From NCBI RefSeq assembly GCF_022664535.1, contig NZ_JAKUJY010000001.1, forward strand, positions 310,001-374,000: a DNA stretch of 64,000 nt. The letters are read 5' to 3'. Positions 8,242-17,900 of this stretch are shown here, piece after piece. The translations under genes were made by a program, and so were the position numbers. Positions within the stretch are counted from its first letter, which is position 1; the number at the start of each line of letters is the position of its first letter. The stretch is from Sphingobium trunci (GTDB taxonomy: Bacteria > Pseudomonadota > Alphaproteobacteria > Sphingomonadales > Sphingomonadaceae). The notes beneath the pieces are model-generated. The model searched no databases. It had not been told where the DNA came from and saw nothing but the letters and a program-made list of their open reading frames with translations.

Positions 8242-9516
8242 TTACCGTTCCCGCAGCGCCTCCGACCGCGCCTTCATGATGGGCTTGAGCAGATAGGCCA
8301 GCACCGATTTGCGGCCGGTCAGGATTTCCACGTCGCAGACCATGCCGGGCGTGATCGGCAGCTTGTGATCGCCCGAACCGAGCCATGCGCGGTCCGTCTC
8401 CACGACAACGGTGAAATAGGCTTCGCGCGTGGCTTCGTCATAGACGCTGTCGGCCGACACCTGCTGCACCGTGCCGGTCAGCCCGCCATAGATCGAGAAA
8501 TCATAGGCCGTCACCTTGACCACGGCGCGGTCGCCGGTCTTGATGAAGGCGATGTCGTTGGGCTTCACCCGCGCCTCGACCAGCAGCTTTTCGCCGATGG
8601 GCACGATCTGCATGATCTTCTGCCCCGGACTGACGAAGCCGCCGATGGTGGTCACCTGCACATCATTGACCACGCCGTCGACGGGCGAGCGGATCTCCGC
8701 CCGCTGCGCCCGTCCTTTTGCGCCCCGAAGAGACTCACTGTTGACAGCGATCTTCGCCTCCAACTGGCTGCGCTCGTTCAGCGCGTCCTGACGGAACTGG
8801 AAATTGGCTTCGGATAATTGGGCCTGGGCTTCGCGGATCGCGGCAGAAGCGCGCGAGGCCTGCTGTTGCGCGGCATTGAGCCGTCCCTGCGCGTCGACCA
8901 GTTCGCGGCGGGCGTCCAGCAATTCGGTCTGCGGGACGATCGACTTGGCGGCCAGCGGTTCCAGCATCGCCACCCGCTGCCGGGCAAGCTGGACGCTGCC
9001 GGTAAGGCTGTCGATGGTCGCCTGTGCCTCGCCCTGTTCGCGGCGGCGCTGGTCGACCTGGGCGGACAGGGCATCCTGCTTGCTGCGCAGCGCGGATTGC
9101 CGGACGGCCGCGAGGGCCTGTTCCTGCTCGCATTCGGGCGCGCCCGTCGCGCAGACTGCGCCAGCCCCGGTGCCTTCCCGTTCGAGACGTCCGGCCCGCG
9201 CCGTCAGCGAACGGGTCTCGGCCTGGAGCTGGCCCAGTTCCGAGGCAAGCATGGCGTCGTCGAGCCGCACCAGCAACTGCCCCTTGCGCACCTTCTGCCC
9301 GGAGCGGACGAGGATTTCCTCGATCGTGGTCGGCTCGGCGGACTGGATCACCTGCGCCTTGCTCGACGGGATCACCCTGCCCTGCCCGTGCGTCACCTCG
9401 TCCACCGGGGCGAGGCTGGCCCATAGCAGGAAGGCCAGCATGCCTCCGCCGCTGTAGAGAATGACCTGTTTGTTGCCGGGTTGCCCGCGCAGCCAGCCGA
9501 TCCAGCGCGACATCAT
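8242..9516 (-). CDS. HlyD/LapC-family periplasmic adaptor of type I secretion
   Basis: Membrane fusion protein that links the ABC exporter to the TolC channel, 424 aa. One N-terminal TM helix (VILYSGGGMLAFLLWASLA) is followed by the HlyD barrel start GRVIPSSKAQVIQS and the lipoyl half-motif ILVRSGQKVRKGQLLVRLD. A long coiled-coil hairpin covers about residues 100-290, then comes the second lipoyl/barrel part SPVDGVVNDVQVTTIGGFV. The C-terminus contains VTAYDFSIYGGLTG and MVCDVEILTGRKSVLAYLLKP, as in the T1SS adaptor family. The start codon overlaps the stop of the cell-wall hydrolase gene by 4 bp, so translation is coupled. It is the last gene of the adhesin operon. Confidence 0.92.
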   Translation of the reverse strand: MMSRWIGWLRGQPGNKQVILYSGGGMLAFLLWASLAPVDEVTHGQGRVIPSSKAQVIQSAEPTTIEEILVRSGQKVRKGQLLVRLDDAMLASELGQLQAETRSLTARAGRLEREGTGAGAVCATGAPECEQEQALAAVRQSALRSKQDALSAQVDQRRREQGEAQATIDSLTGSVQLARQRVAMLEPLAAKSIVPQTELLDARRELVDAQGRLNAAQQQASRASAAIREAQAQLSEANFQFRQDALNERSQLEAKIAVNSESLRGAKGRAQRAEIRSPVDGVVNDVQVTTIGGFVSPGQKIMQIVPIGEKLLVEARVKPNDIAFIKTGDRAVVKVTAYDFSIYGGLTGTVQQVSADSVYDEATREAYFTVVVETDRAWLGSGDHKLPITPGMVCDVEILTGRKSVLAYLLKPIMKARSEALRER

Positions 9517-10505
9517 GGTTGTTTCCCTTGGGATGAATGGTCTTCCGCCGCCAGCGATATCGGGGCGACCTTTTGCTGAGCGGCGAGCATATTGCTCAGC
9601 GCGCCCCTGGTTTCCGCGGGATCGGGGATGGAAAGCTTCCAGCCCTTGGTCGGGTCCATGCGGCCACCGACATCATTGGCCGCCCGCCGTTCGGGCAGGG
9701 CGGCTACCGGGGGATAGTCGATCGCCGGTGCCGGTGCCGCGGCGAAGCGGGATGGATCGAAGGCGGGAATATGCTCTCCGCCCGCATAGCGGCCGGTGAA
9801 GGCGCCCGGCAGGCCCCAGCCGCCCGGCCAGCGATAGAAGATATGCGCGCCGATCTGCGCCAGCTTGGCGAGATGCGGTGCCCAGCGGGGAAAGACATAA
9901 TCGGCATGATAGTGGGTCGCGGTGCCGACTTCCCGTTCGACATGGCCCGCCAGCGCGTCGGCGGCGACCCGGCGCGCCCTGGCCCAGAGCACCGCCATGG
10001 GCTGGCGCGCCAGCGATCCGTCGCAGACGAAGCTGAACTGACAGACCGAGGCGTCGAAACGCTGATAGACGACGCCGCAGACCGTCTTGGCGAAGGCCGG
10101 GTGGCGCACGCGGTTCAGCACCACCTGCGCGACCGCGCGCTGTCCGGCGTCGGGTTCCTGCGCGGCTTCATAATAGACGGCCTGGGTCAGGCATTGCAGC
10201 GCCCGGTCATGATCCTCGCCCGCACCTGCGAGCGCGCGGAAGGGCTTGGCGGCGGCAAGCGCCCCACCGTTGAAGTCCAGACGGGCATTTTCCTGCCGCG
10301 CCGCTTCGCCTTGCGGAGCGGTCGTTTCCCCCTCCCCGGTCATCCGCACCAGCGCCAGATATTGGCGCGGGATCGCCGGCGCGGCCTCCACGATCTTCGT
10401 GCTGATGGCCGGACGGGGCGGCTCGCCGTGCCAGAGCGTCGCCGACGCGGCTGCCAGCGCAACCGGGGCCACGATCGCGGCGCTGCGGACGAGAGCGCTG
10501 CTCAT
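9513..10505 (-). CDS. Cell-wall hydrolase, SleB/CwlJ family
   Basis: Predicted peptidoglycan hydrolase, 330 aa, with a hydrophobic N-terminus (about residues 5-25, AAIVAPVALAAASATLW) that is a signal peptide or anchor. The SleB/Hydrolase_2 domain covers about residues 95-220: AVYYEAAQEPDAGQRAVAQ, a family signature with its Glu, then VVLNRVRHP, CGVVYQ, CQFSFVCDG and later ATHYHADYVFPRW. It overlaps the exporter gene upstream and the adaptor gene downstream by 4 bp each, so it is made in step with the secretion machine. The likely job, by inference, is opening peptidoglycan for the trans-envelope channel or for passage of the giant adhesin. The C-terminal 100 residues match no family I know. 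Confidence 0.85.
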   Translation of the reverse strand: MSSALVRSAAIVAPVALAAASATLWHGEPPRPAISTKIVEAAPAIPRQYLALVRMTGEGETTAPQGEAARQENARLDFNGGALAAAKPFRALAGAGEDHDRALQCLTQAVYYEAAQEPDAGQRAVAQVVLNRVRHPAFAKTVCGVVYQRFDASVCQFSFVCDGSLARQPMAVLWARARRVAADALAGHVEREVGTATHYHADYVFPRWAPHLAKLAQIGAHIFYRWPGGWGLPGAFTGRYAGGEHIPAFDPSRFAAAPAPAIDYPPVAALPERRAANDVGGRMDPTKGWKLSIPDPAETRGALSNMLAAQQKVAPISLAAEDHSSQGKQP

Positions 10506-12661
10506 TGCCCTGCCCCCCGCTGGAGCTGGCCGATGATCTCGTCGCGCGGGCCGTCGGCCAGCACCACGCCCTGGTCGATCACGATGAGGCGATCCACGAT
10601 CCGCAGCAGTGCATGGCGATGGGTCGAGACGATCAGCGTCTGCCCCGGCTCCAGCGCCCTGGCGAGATGGTCGATGAACAGATTTTCGGTCTGATTGTCC
10701 ATCGCGCCGGTCGGTTCATCCAGGAACAGCAGCTTCGCGGGTTCGACCAGCGCGCGCGCCAGCACCAGGAAGCTCCGCTGCCCGCCCGACAGGCGATTGC
10801 CGCGCTCGCCGATATGCAGGTCGAAACCCGCCGCATCGCGCCCGAAGAAGCGCGAGGCCCCGGAACGCTCCAGCGCTTCGAGCAGCTTTTCATCATTGGC
10901 CTCGCGCGCACCCAGCAGCAGATTCTCCCGGACCGACCCGCTGAACAGTTCCGAATCCTGCCCGACATAGCGGAAGGCGGAGCGCAGCTCGTGCGGGTGA
11001 TATTGGCGGCTGTCGACATCATCGATGGTCATCGCCCCGCCGGTCGGCGGATAGAGGCCGCAGATCACCCGGCCCAGCGTCGATTTGCCCGACGCCACCC
11101 GCCCGATCAGGCCGACGCGCTCACCCGGCTCGATCCGCAGGTCGATGCCGCGAAGGCTGGGCTGGCTGGCGCCGGGATAGGCGAATTCAAGCCCCTGCGC
11201 GACGATGGCGCCCCTGCGAATCTTGGGGATGATGCCGCGCGCGCCGTCCAGCCGCTCGTCGGGCTGATCGATCAGCGTTTGCAGGCTGTCGAGCGTCGTC
11301 ATCGCCTGCCGCGCCCGCACGATCACGAAGGCGAGCTGCCCGACGGGTGCCAGCGAGCGTCCGGCCAGCATGACGATGGCGATGATCGCGCCCATCGAAA
11401 TCTCGCCCGCCGCGAACATGTAGAAGCCGCCGATCACCAGCGCGATGCTGGTCACCTGCTGGCAGAGCGATGCCAGCGTGACGCTCTTGGAGGACAGTCG
11501 CCGCAGCTTTTCCTGCGTGGCGGCGCTCATCTTGGCATAGCGGCGCCAGCGGTCGAGCATCCGCCCTTCGGCCCGGCAGGCCTTGAGCGTTTCGATGCCG
11601 CCAATGGCCTCCACCAGTGCAGAACTTTGCAGGCTGGAATCCGCCTGCGCGTCGCGCGACAGGCGGGCCATCGACCGTTGCAGGAAAAACCCTGCGCTCG
11701 CCATGATCCCCATCATGACGACCGGTACGATGGCCAGCCAGCCCCCCAGAAGCGCGATGATGCCGACGAAGAAGAAAAGGAAGGCGACGTCGATCGCCAG
11801 AACCACCGTGGTCGAGGTGAAGAATTCCCGCACGGATTCGAATTCCGACACGCGGCGGGCGAGAGCGCCGGTGCTGCCCGCGCGGCTCATCAGCGGGACG
11901 TTCATCACCTTTTCGAACAGGCGCTGCGACAGGCGCTCGTCAATCTCGCGCCCAGCCTCATCCACCAGCCTTGCCCGGGCGATGCGCAGCGCGAAGTCCA
12001 GGCCGAAGGCCAGCATCACGCCGATGCCCAGCACCCAGAGACTTGCCGCCGCCTTGTTGGGGATGATCCGGTCATAGACGTTCATCGTGAACAGCGGCAG
12101 TGCGAAGGCGAGCAGGTTGATGATCGCGGCGGCCAGCATGACATAGCCGAAGGAACCGCGCGCGCGCCACACCTCGCGCCAGAACCAGTGCTGGCGCGCC
12201 CGTTCGTCCCACGGGCGTTCCTCGGCGCGTTCGCGGCCATGGTCGGCCATGACGACCAGCGCTTCGCCGGTGAAAGTGCCTTCAAGGTCGGCGAGGGGTG
12301 CCCAGACCGGCTCGCTCGCATGGGGCAACTGCACCAGCGCGTCGCCCGCCTTGATGTCCAGGAGCAGCAGGAAACGCCCACCCCGAAGCGGCAGGATGGC
12401 AGGCAGGTTGCCCGGCCGCCATTTGTCCAGCCGGCCGCGGACGTGATCGCTCAGCAGACCGATCTGATCGAGCGCGGATTCCGCCTGATGGAAAGGCAGA
12501 CGCCCCGATTCGTCGACCGCCAGCCCGGCCCGTAGGCCGACTATGCCGGGCGACCGGTCGAAATGCCGTGCCGCATGGGCGATGGATTCGACCAGTTCGT
12601 CGCTCGGCGTGCCCTGATGGTCCAGCCATTCGGCCAGACTTAATGTGCTACGTTCCAACAT
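10502..12661 (-). CDS. Type I secretion ABC transporter, LapB-like permease/ATPase
   Basis: Exports the adhesin across the inner membrane. The 719-aa protein has three parts. About residues 1-140 form a C39-like domain lacking the catalytic cysteine, so it docks substrate instead of cutting it. Residues about 165-450 form the six-helix ABC membrane domain (FTMNVYDRIIPNKA is typical of LapB/HlyB). From residue 485 on comes the ATPase, with Walker A GRVASGKST at 520-528, signature LSGGQ near 624 and Walker B LLFLDEPTGAMD near 645. The Walker A third position is Val-Ala instead of the usual Thr/Asn-Gly. The gene lies 109 bp after the TolC-like gene and overlaps the hydrolase gene. Confidence 0.93.
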   Translation of the reverse strand: MLERSTLSLAEWLDHQGTPSDELVESIAHAARHFDRSPGIVGLRAGLAVDESGRLPFHQAESALDQIGLLSDHVRGRLDKWRPGNLPAILPLRGGRFLLLLDIKAGDALVQLPHASEPVWAPLADLEGTFTGEALVVMADHGRERAEERPWDERARQHWFWREVWRARGSFGYVMLAAAIINLLAFALPLFTMNVYDRIIPNKAAASLWVLGIGVMLAFGLDFALRIARARLVDEAGREIDERLSQRLFEKVMNVPLMSRAGSTGALARRVSEFESVREFFTSTTVVLAIDVAFLFFFVGIIALLGGWLAIVPVVMMGIMASAGFFLQRSMARLSRDAQADSSLQSSALVEAIGGIETLKACRAEGRMLDRWRRYAKMSAATQEKLRRLSSKSVTLASLCQQVTSIALVIGGFYMFAAGEISMGAIIAIVMLAGRSLAPVGQLAFVIVRARQAMTTLDSLQTLIDQPDERLDGARGIIPKIRRGAIVAQGLEFAYPGASQPSLRGIDLRIEPGERVGLIGRVASGKSTLGRVICGLYPPTGGAMTIDDVDSRQYHPHELRSAFRYVGQDSELFSGSVRENLLLGAREANDEKLLEALERSGASRFFGRDAAGFDLHIGERGNRLSGGQRSFLVLARALVEPAKLLFLDEPTGAMDNQTENLFIDHLARALEPGQTLIVSTHRHALLRIVDRLIVIDQGVVLADGPRDEIIGQLQRGAGQ

Positions 12662-12675
12662 TGTTTACCCCGCGC

Positions 12676-12697
12676 CATCCCGGCTTGCACCGGGATG
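12676..12697. repeat. Short REP-like palindrome between tolC-like and lapB-like genes
   Basis: CATCCCGG (12676-12683) and CCGGGATG (12690-12697) form an 8-bp perfect stem with a six-base loop. Such ATCCCGG/CCGGGAT palindromes are common interspersed repeats in sphingomonad genomes (from general knowledge, not counted here). It could stabilise or process the operon mRNA; there is no T-run, so termination is unlikely. Confidence 0.4.
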
Positions 12698-12770
12698 ACC
12701 CCAACTATGGAAACATTTTCATTCCCGCATTTCGCGAGCCGTCGGCGGTTGCCAGCCGACTTCGAAATAC

Positions 12771-14165
12771 TCAGCCCGGATAGCGCCGCCGTTGCAGTTC
12801 GGCGGGCGGCAGATCGGGAACGTCATATTTCTTGCGCGCATCGGCCTTGGCATCGGATGGTGCCGCGAGGCCCAGCGTATCCAGCAGCATATTGGTCGCC
12901 GCCAATATCTGATATTGCGCGAAGATTTCCGAGAAGCGGGACGTTTCCGTGCGCACCTGCGTGTTGAAACGGGTGTTCTGGCTATCCAGCACGTCGAGGA
13001 GCGACCGGCGCCCGACATTGAACTGTTCGCGATAGGACACCAGCAATCCGTCGGACACCGTGCCTTGCCGCGACAGGTCGGTCAGCCGCTTCTTTTCCGT
13101 ATCCCAGCGATTCCAGGCAGTGCGGACATCATCCTCCGCCTCGCGCTGGCGTTGGCTGAGGCGGAAGCGCGCCTCGCTCGCCCGGCGGGTCATTTCCTGG
13201 ACCTTCGCCCGGTTGATGCCGCCATTATAGAGCTGCCAGCGCACCACTACACGCCCCTGCAGGTCGTTCGTGTTGCCCCGGAACCCGTCGATGTCCTGGC
13301 CCACGCGACCGGTGCCTTCCAGCGACACCGTCGGCCCAAGCTCCGACTTGGCTTCGTCCACCACGGCATGGGCTGCCTGGATATCGGCCTCGGCCTCGCG
13401 CACCAGCGGATTGTTGGTGCGGGCGGCGGCGATGGCTTCGTCCAGCGTCGGCGGCACGGCACTTGTCACCGGATCGGGCATGGTTACCTGATCGATGGAG
13501 AGGCCCGTCAGCGTGCGGAAGGAAATGGCCGCATTGGTCATGTCCTGCTCCGCCTCGCTCTTGCGGACAAGGGCCGCCTGGAGCCGTTCCTCGGCCTGCT
13601 GCTGATCGGCGATGCTGATCGACCCTTTCGACACGCCCTCGCCCAGGTCGCCCAGAAGCTTGCGGTGGAAGGCGATATTGTCCTCGGCCGCCGCGACGAC
13701 CCGCTGCTGGAGCATATAGTCCAGATATTGCCGCGTGACGTTCAGCGCCACGAACTGCGATCGCTCGCCCACGCGCAGAGCCGCGCCGTCGGTCCGGGCC
13801 GCCTGCCGTCGCTTTTCCGCGCTGCGATAGCCCGAGTCCCAGACGGTTTCCTCGGCCGTGACGTTGGCCTCGAGCGGCCAGAGCGTCTCGTTATCGAGGT
13901 TCAGAGCGCGGCGGGTGGCGTTGTCCAGCCGGCGGACGCCCGCCGATCCTTCGACGCTGACGCGGGGCAGGTAGAGGCCCTGCGCCTGTTCGCGTTCGAA
14001 CTCGATCGCTTCCTTGTTCTGGATCGCCTGGTTGATTTCCGGATGGCTGTCGATCGCGGCCGCGATCGCACTCTTCAGATCCATCGTCTGTGCCCAGCCC
14101 GTCGATACCATTCCGGCAACGCAGAGGGCAATCAGGCTGCCGCAGGTCTTGCGCATGAGTGTCAT
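12771..14165 (-). CDS. TolC-family outer membrane channel (LapE-like)
   Basis: Outer-membrane exit duct of the type I system, 464 aa. The signal peptide is MTLMRKTCGSLIALCVAGMV followed by STGWAQ. The mature protein starts MDLKSAIAAAIDSHPEINQA, typical of TolC outer membrane efflux repeats, and has long helical repeats with VRWQLYNGGINRAKVQE near residue 320 and GRRSLLDVLDSQN near residue 400. I chose ATG 14165 because GGGGGAGG lies six bases upstream; an in-frame TTG at 14183 lacks this. The ompA-like stop is at 14180, only 14 bp before this start, so the two are probably translated together. It belongs to the adhesin operon. Confidence 0.93.
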   Translation of the reverse strand: MTLMRKTCGSLIALCVAGMVSTGWAQTMDLKSAIAAAIDSHPEINQAIQNKEAIEFEREQAQGLYLPRVSVEGSAGVRRLDNATRRALNLDNETLWPLEANVTAEETVWDSGYRSAEKRRQAARTDGAALRVGERSQFVALNVTRQYLDYMLQQRVVAAAEDNIAFHRKLLGDLGEGVSKGSISIADQQQAEERLQAALVRKSEAEQDMTNAAISFRTLTGLSIDQVTMPDPVTSAVPPTLDEAIAAARTNNPLVREAEADIQAAHAVVDEAKSELGPTVSLEGTGRVGQDIDGFRGNTNDLQGRVVVRWQLYNGGINRAKVQEMTRRASEARFRLSQRQREAEDDVRTAWNRWDTEKKRLTDLSRQGTVSDGLLVSYREQFNVGRRSLLDVLDSQNTRFNTQVRTETSRFSEIFAQYQILAATNMLLDTLGLAAPSDAKADARKKYDVPDLPPAELQRRRYPG

Positions 14166-14179
14166 GAATGCCTCCCCCC

Positions 14180-14887
14180 TCAATTCGCGCTGGCGGTGAT
14201 TTCGACCCGACGGTTCATCGGTTCGCGCACGCCGTCGGCTGTTTCGATCTTCAACTGGGTCTCGCCCAGACCGGTAACGGTCATCGCCTCCACGGGGATG
14301 CCGCCCCGGCTCATGAGGCCCGCTACGTTGCGCGCACGGCGCAGCGAGAGGCCGTCATTATATTGGGTGGCGCCTGACGTATCGGTGTAGCCGGTCACGC
14401 CGAAGCGCTTCCATCCGCATTGCGTTGCCGTCTGGGTCAGCGTCGTGATGGTGTTCGTCCCTTCGGGCAGCGGCGTGTCCATGTTCCAGTCGAAGAAGAT
14501 GGACACCGCCGGTGCCGTGCAGTCCAGCGCGGGTGGGGCTGAAACTGCGGCCGACACCGGCGGCGGTGGCGGCGCCGAGAGGCGTGCCACAAAGTCGTCG
14601 CACTTGTTGATGCTTTCCGCATCCTTCGTGCCGGATTTCAGGAAACCGAGGGCGATGCCGCACTGGTTCTTCGCCTCCACGGCATAGGTCCAGCGGCTGT
14701 CCTGCGCGGCGCGGACGCTGGCGTCGCCAACTGCCTTGACCGCCGTGTCGTAACGACTGTTCAAGGCATCCTTCAGTTCGGATTTGCCCAGTTGCAGCAA
14801 GGGCGAAGCCGGCGCCGCCCAGGCCGCACTTGTCAGCAGGGCGGTCACCAGTCCGGCGACCGCCGCCTTTCCCAACGCATAGTGCAT
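14180..14887 (-). CDS. OmpA-family protein with C-terminal peptidoglycan-binding domain
   Basis: Predicted periplasmic or outer-membrane-associated protein, 235 aa, with a signal peptide ending TSAAWAAP. About residues 20-110 are helical with two cysteines and no visible beta-barrel. The OmpA C-terminal domain follows from about residue 130: VSIFFDWNMDTPLPEG, GYTDTSGATQYNDGLSLRRA and RNVAGLMSRGGIP, ending MNRRVEITA. This domain binds diaminopimelate in peptidoglycan. ATG 14887 is chosen because GGGGAGAG sits seven bases upstream. It lies between the adhesin gene (57 bp) and the TolC-like gene (14 bp), so a role in anchoring the adhesin or its channel to the wall is likely but inferred. Confidence 0.88.
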   Translation of the reverse strand: MHYALGKAAVAGLVTALLTSAAWAAPASPLLQLGKSELKDALNSRYDTAVKAVGDASVRAAQDSRWTYAVEAKNQCGIALGFLKSGTKDAESINKCDDFVARLSAPPPPPVSAAVSAPPALDCTAPAVSIFFDWNMDTPLPEGTNTITTLTQTATQCGWKRFGVTGYTDTSGATQYNDGLSLRRARNVAGLMSRGGIPVEAMTVTGLGETQLKIETADGVREPMNRRVEITASAN

Positions 14888-14944
14888 AGTCACTCTCCCC
14901 AATGTCCCCGCGAGATAGATTCAATCCGTTCAGGCCGATGCTGC

Positions 14945-17900
14945 TCAGGCATGGGCAACCGCCATCGCCTGGTGGGCTGCCATTGCCGCCTCGAAGATGG
15001 CGGTGGCGGCCGCCATATGACCGCTGTCCACGACCGCTTCGCCCGCAACCGGGTTCAGCAGTACCGGCACCACCGGATGCGCGCCGCCCGGCAGGGCCGC
15101 CAGCAAGGCGTCGATGTTCGGCACGTCATGTGCACCCAGCGCCTCCTTCACGACTTCAGCGACGGCGCCTGCCGGGCTCTTGGCCGCATCATGCGCCGCG
15201 GCGAGGACCGCTGCCGCATTGCCGTCAAAGGCAGGCAGGCTGATCGACTGCGCCAGCAGAGCCTGATGATCGCCTGGTGCGGGCTGGTCCGCCTGCGCTG
15301 TCTCCGCCGGTGCCGAGGCAGCGGGGCCGCCGTCGGAGAGGCTGGCATGATCGGGCGCCGGTTCGCTGCCGGCATGGCTGGTCTGCTGGGTCGGTTGCGG
15401 CGCGCTGTGCGTGTCCTGATCCTGCGTCGAGGCCAGCGACGTGCTGTTGCCGTCCTGCGCCAGGGTCGGTTCACTCGTGACCGTGCTGGCCGGAGCGGTT
15501 TCGGTGCTGACCGGCGCGCTTTCCGTGGTGGCCGGGGCCGGCTGCGACTCAGGCGTGGTGGCAGCGGCACCGGCCACCGCCACCAGGCTAGCCGCGACCA
15601 GTGCCTGGTTGAAGCCGCTGGCGGTCGTGTCCACGGTCTTGCTGCTGTCGTCCTTGGCAGCGGTAGCGAACAGAACGTCGCCCAGCGTTCCTTTGGTGCC
15701 GTCGGTCTTGATGAAGCTCCCTTCACCCAGCACGGTGACGTCGCCATTGGCGGCGGTGTAGCTCTTGCCGTCAGCGGTCAGCACGATCGCCTTGATCCCG
15801 GCGTCGGTCAACGACTTGAATTCGCCCGGATCGACGACGCCATTGGCGTTGACATCCTGCCACACACCGAACTCGCTGAACTTCGCGTCTTTGGCATCGA
15901 ATACGCCATCACCATTGCTGTCATAGGCAAGGCGCAGGCCTTCCAGGTCGCTCGTGGCGCCGGGCGCATCGTCGGAGAAGACGATATCGAAGCTGCCGCC
16001 CGTCGCATGGGCCAGCAGGCCATCGTCCGGCGCGACCCAGGCCGTGTTGACCGCACCCGCGCCATAATCATGGCTGACACCTGCAGAGAGGCCGACAAAG
16101 TTCAGCCCATCGCCGTTCAGATCGAGCGCGATAGGAGGCGTGACGGGATTGACATGGACCGTGCTGCTGGCGCTGTCGCCGTCAGCGTCGGTCACCGTCA
16201 CGTTTAAATCGAGATGTAGGGACTGGGTCGAGGTAACCTGCCGGATCACACCCACGTCCACGATCTTGACGACGTCATTATCCGTCAGAGCGGACAATTG
16301 AGCGCCCGACAGAACCGTCGGTGTCGAAGTGGTGCCCAGATTGCCGTCGAAGCTGTAATAGGTGCCGCCGATACCCTGAACGGACGTGACTACCTGCAGG
16401 CCGACAAGCTGATAGCCCGCTGGCACGAGTTTGGAATAATCTGCATTTTCGATCACCAGCAGCTTCTCGTTGCCGGTGAGGCTCACATCGCTGAAGCCGG
16501 CAGGCTTGGTCGCTGCGGTGAACAAGTCGCTGGGATCGACCGCTATGGCGCGGGTGGTGTAGGTCCCTCCCACAACGCCGCCGCTGCCGTTGGATTGAGC
16601 AAGCTTCAGAACGACGACCAAATCCTCGTTCGTAAGCTGATCCAGGATCACGAATGCCCCAGTTGCAGTGGTTGTCCCGGCGGCATTGGTGGCTGTTCCC
16701 GGATTCGATCCGTAGAAGTTGAAGTCCATGACATTCTTGGCTTGCAGCGAGTTGCCGCCTGCCGCGATGTCGGAACTGCTGATGGACACCCAGCTGTTGG
16801 CGCCGAGGAAGGTGTCGCCATTGTCGAAGGTCGCCCCCTGGGTCTGGAAGGGCGTCGTGTTGTTGCCCACATCGCCGGTTAGCTGGATGTAGAAATTGTC
16901 CGCAATCTTGACATTGGCGCTGTCAAATTGCGACGCGCCACCGCTGCCGCCGTTGAAGGTGTAGGCAGCGAGACCCGCTTCCTGCACGGAGTCCGTGGAG
17001 TAGGACTGGATCGGACTGGTCAGCGTCAGCGTATATTGGCCCAGATCCTTGTCGAAGGTCAGGGTTCCGGTCTCATGCACCAGCGGATTGGTCGCGCTGG
17101 TGGGATCGGGATCATAATCGAAACCGATGGAGAAAGTCGCTAAATGCTGATTTTCCGATACCCAGGTTACGCTCTGGTTGGTGATCGACGTCGATCCGAC
17201 CAGGCCGGACATCGTCACGCCGATATCCGAATTGCTCGCCGAGTAGGAGTCTCGAGAGTCCGCACCGATCGCATAATGGAAATCGCCGGTGGTGCTCAAT
17301 GCATTGCCCGTAAGGGTGGCATTGCCTGACGATAGCACGCTCGGCATGTCGTCGTTGAACGAGATGTTGAGCTGTCCGATGGCCTTGGAATTCGGATTGC
17401 TCGCGGCGTCGTAATCCGCATCGGTAACCTGGAAATTGAGGCTGACCGAGGCATCATTCTCATTGCCGCCAGGGCTGTGCAGCACATTGTCGAGCAGCGT
17501 TGCAGTATAGACGCCCGTGGTCGTATTCACGACCACCTTGAAGAGCTGTGTATTGGCCCGGGTGCCAGCATCCACCGTCGCGATCAGCGTGCCGACCCCG
17601 GCTGTCTCGCTCCAGCTGAAGCGTACCGTTTCCGTGCCGACCGTGGCGGTCGTATTGTCGAGAATGGAGAAGCTGACCTTACCCGTCGTCCCCTGGCCGT
17701 CCAGCCCGAAGCCGAAGGAGAGCGTGCCGCTGAAGCTCGCCTCACTCGACAGGGGCCCGTCGGCGTCGCCCACATTCGCGTTGACGTCACCCGCCGTGCT
17801 CGCCGGGTTGCCGCCCGACAACCCGTCATCGTCCAGTTTCGCGGTGACACTGTCCGCCACCGGCTTGTTCTGGTCACCCTGGAAGGTAAATTTGAGCGCA

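Noticed and set aside
12676..12697. Palindrome before the exporter gene as a terminator splitting the adhesin operon
   Set aside because: The stem is only 8 bp and has no T-run on the minus strand. The exporter gene must be expressed with its channel, so a repeat or mRNA-processing element is more likely.
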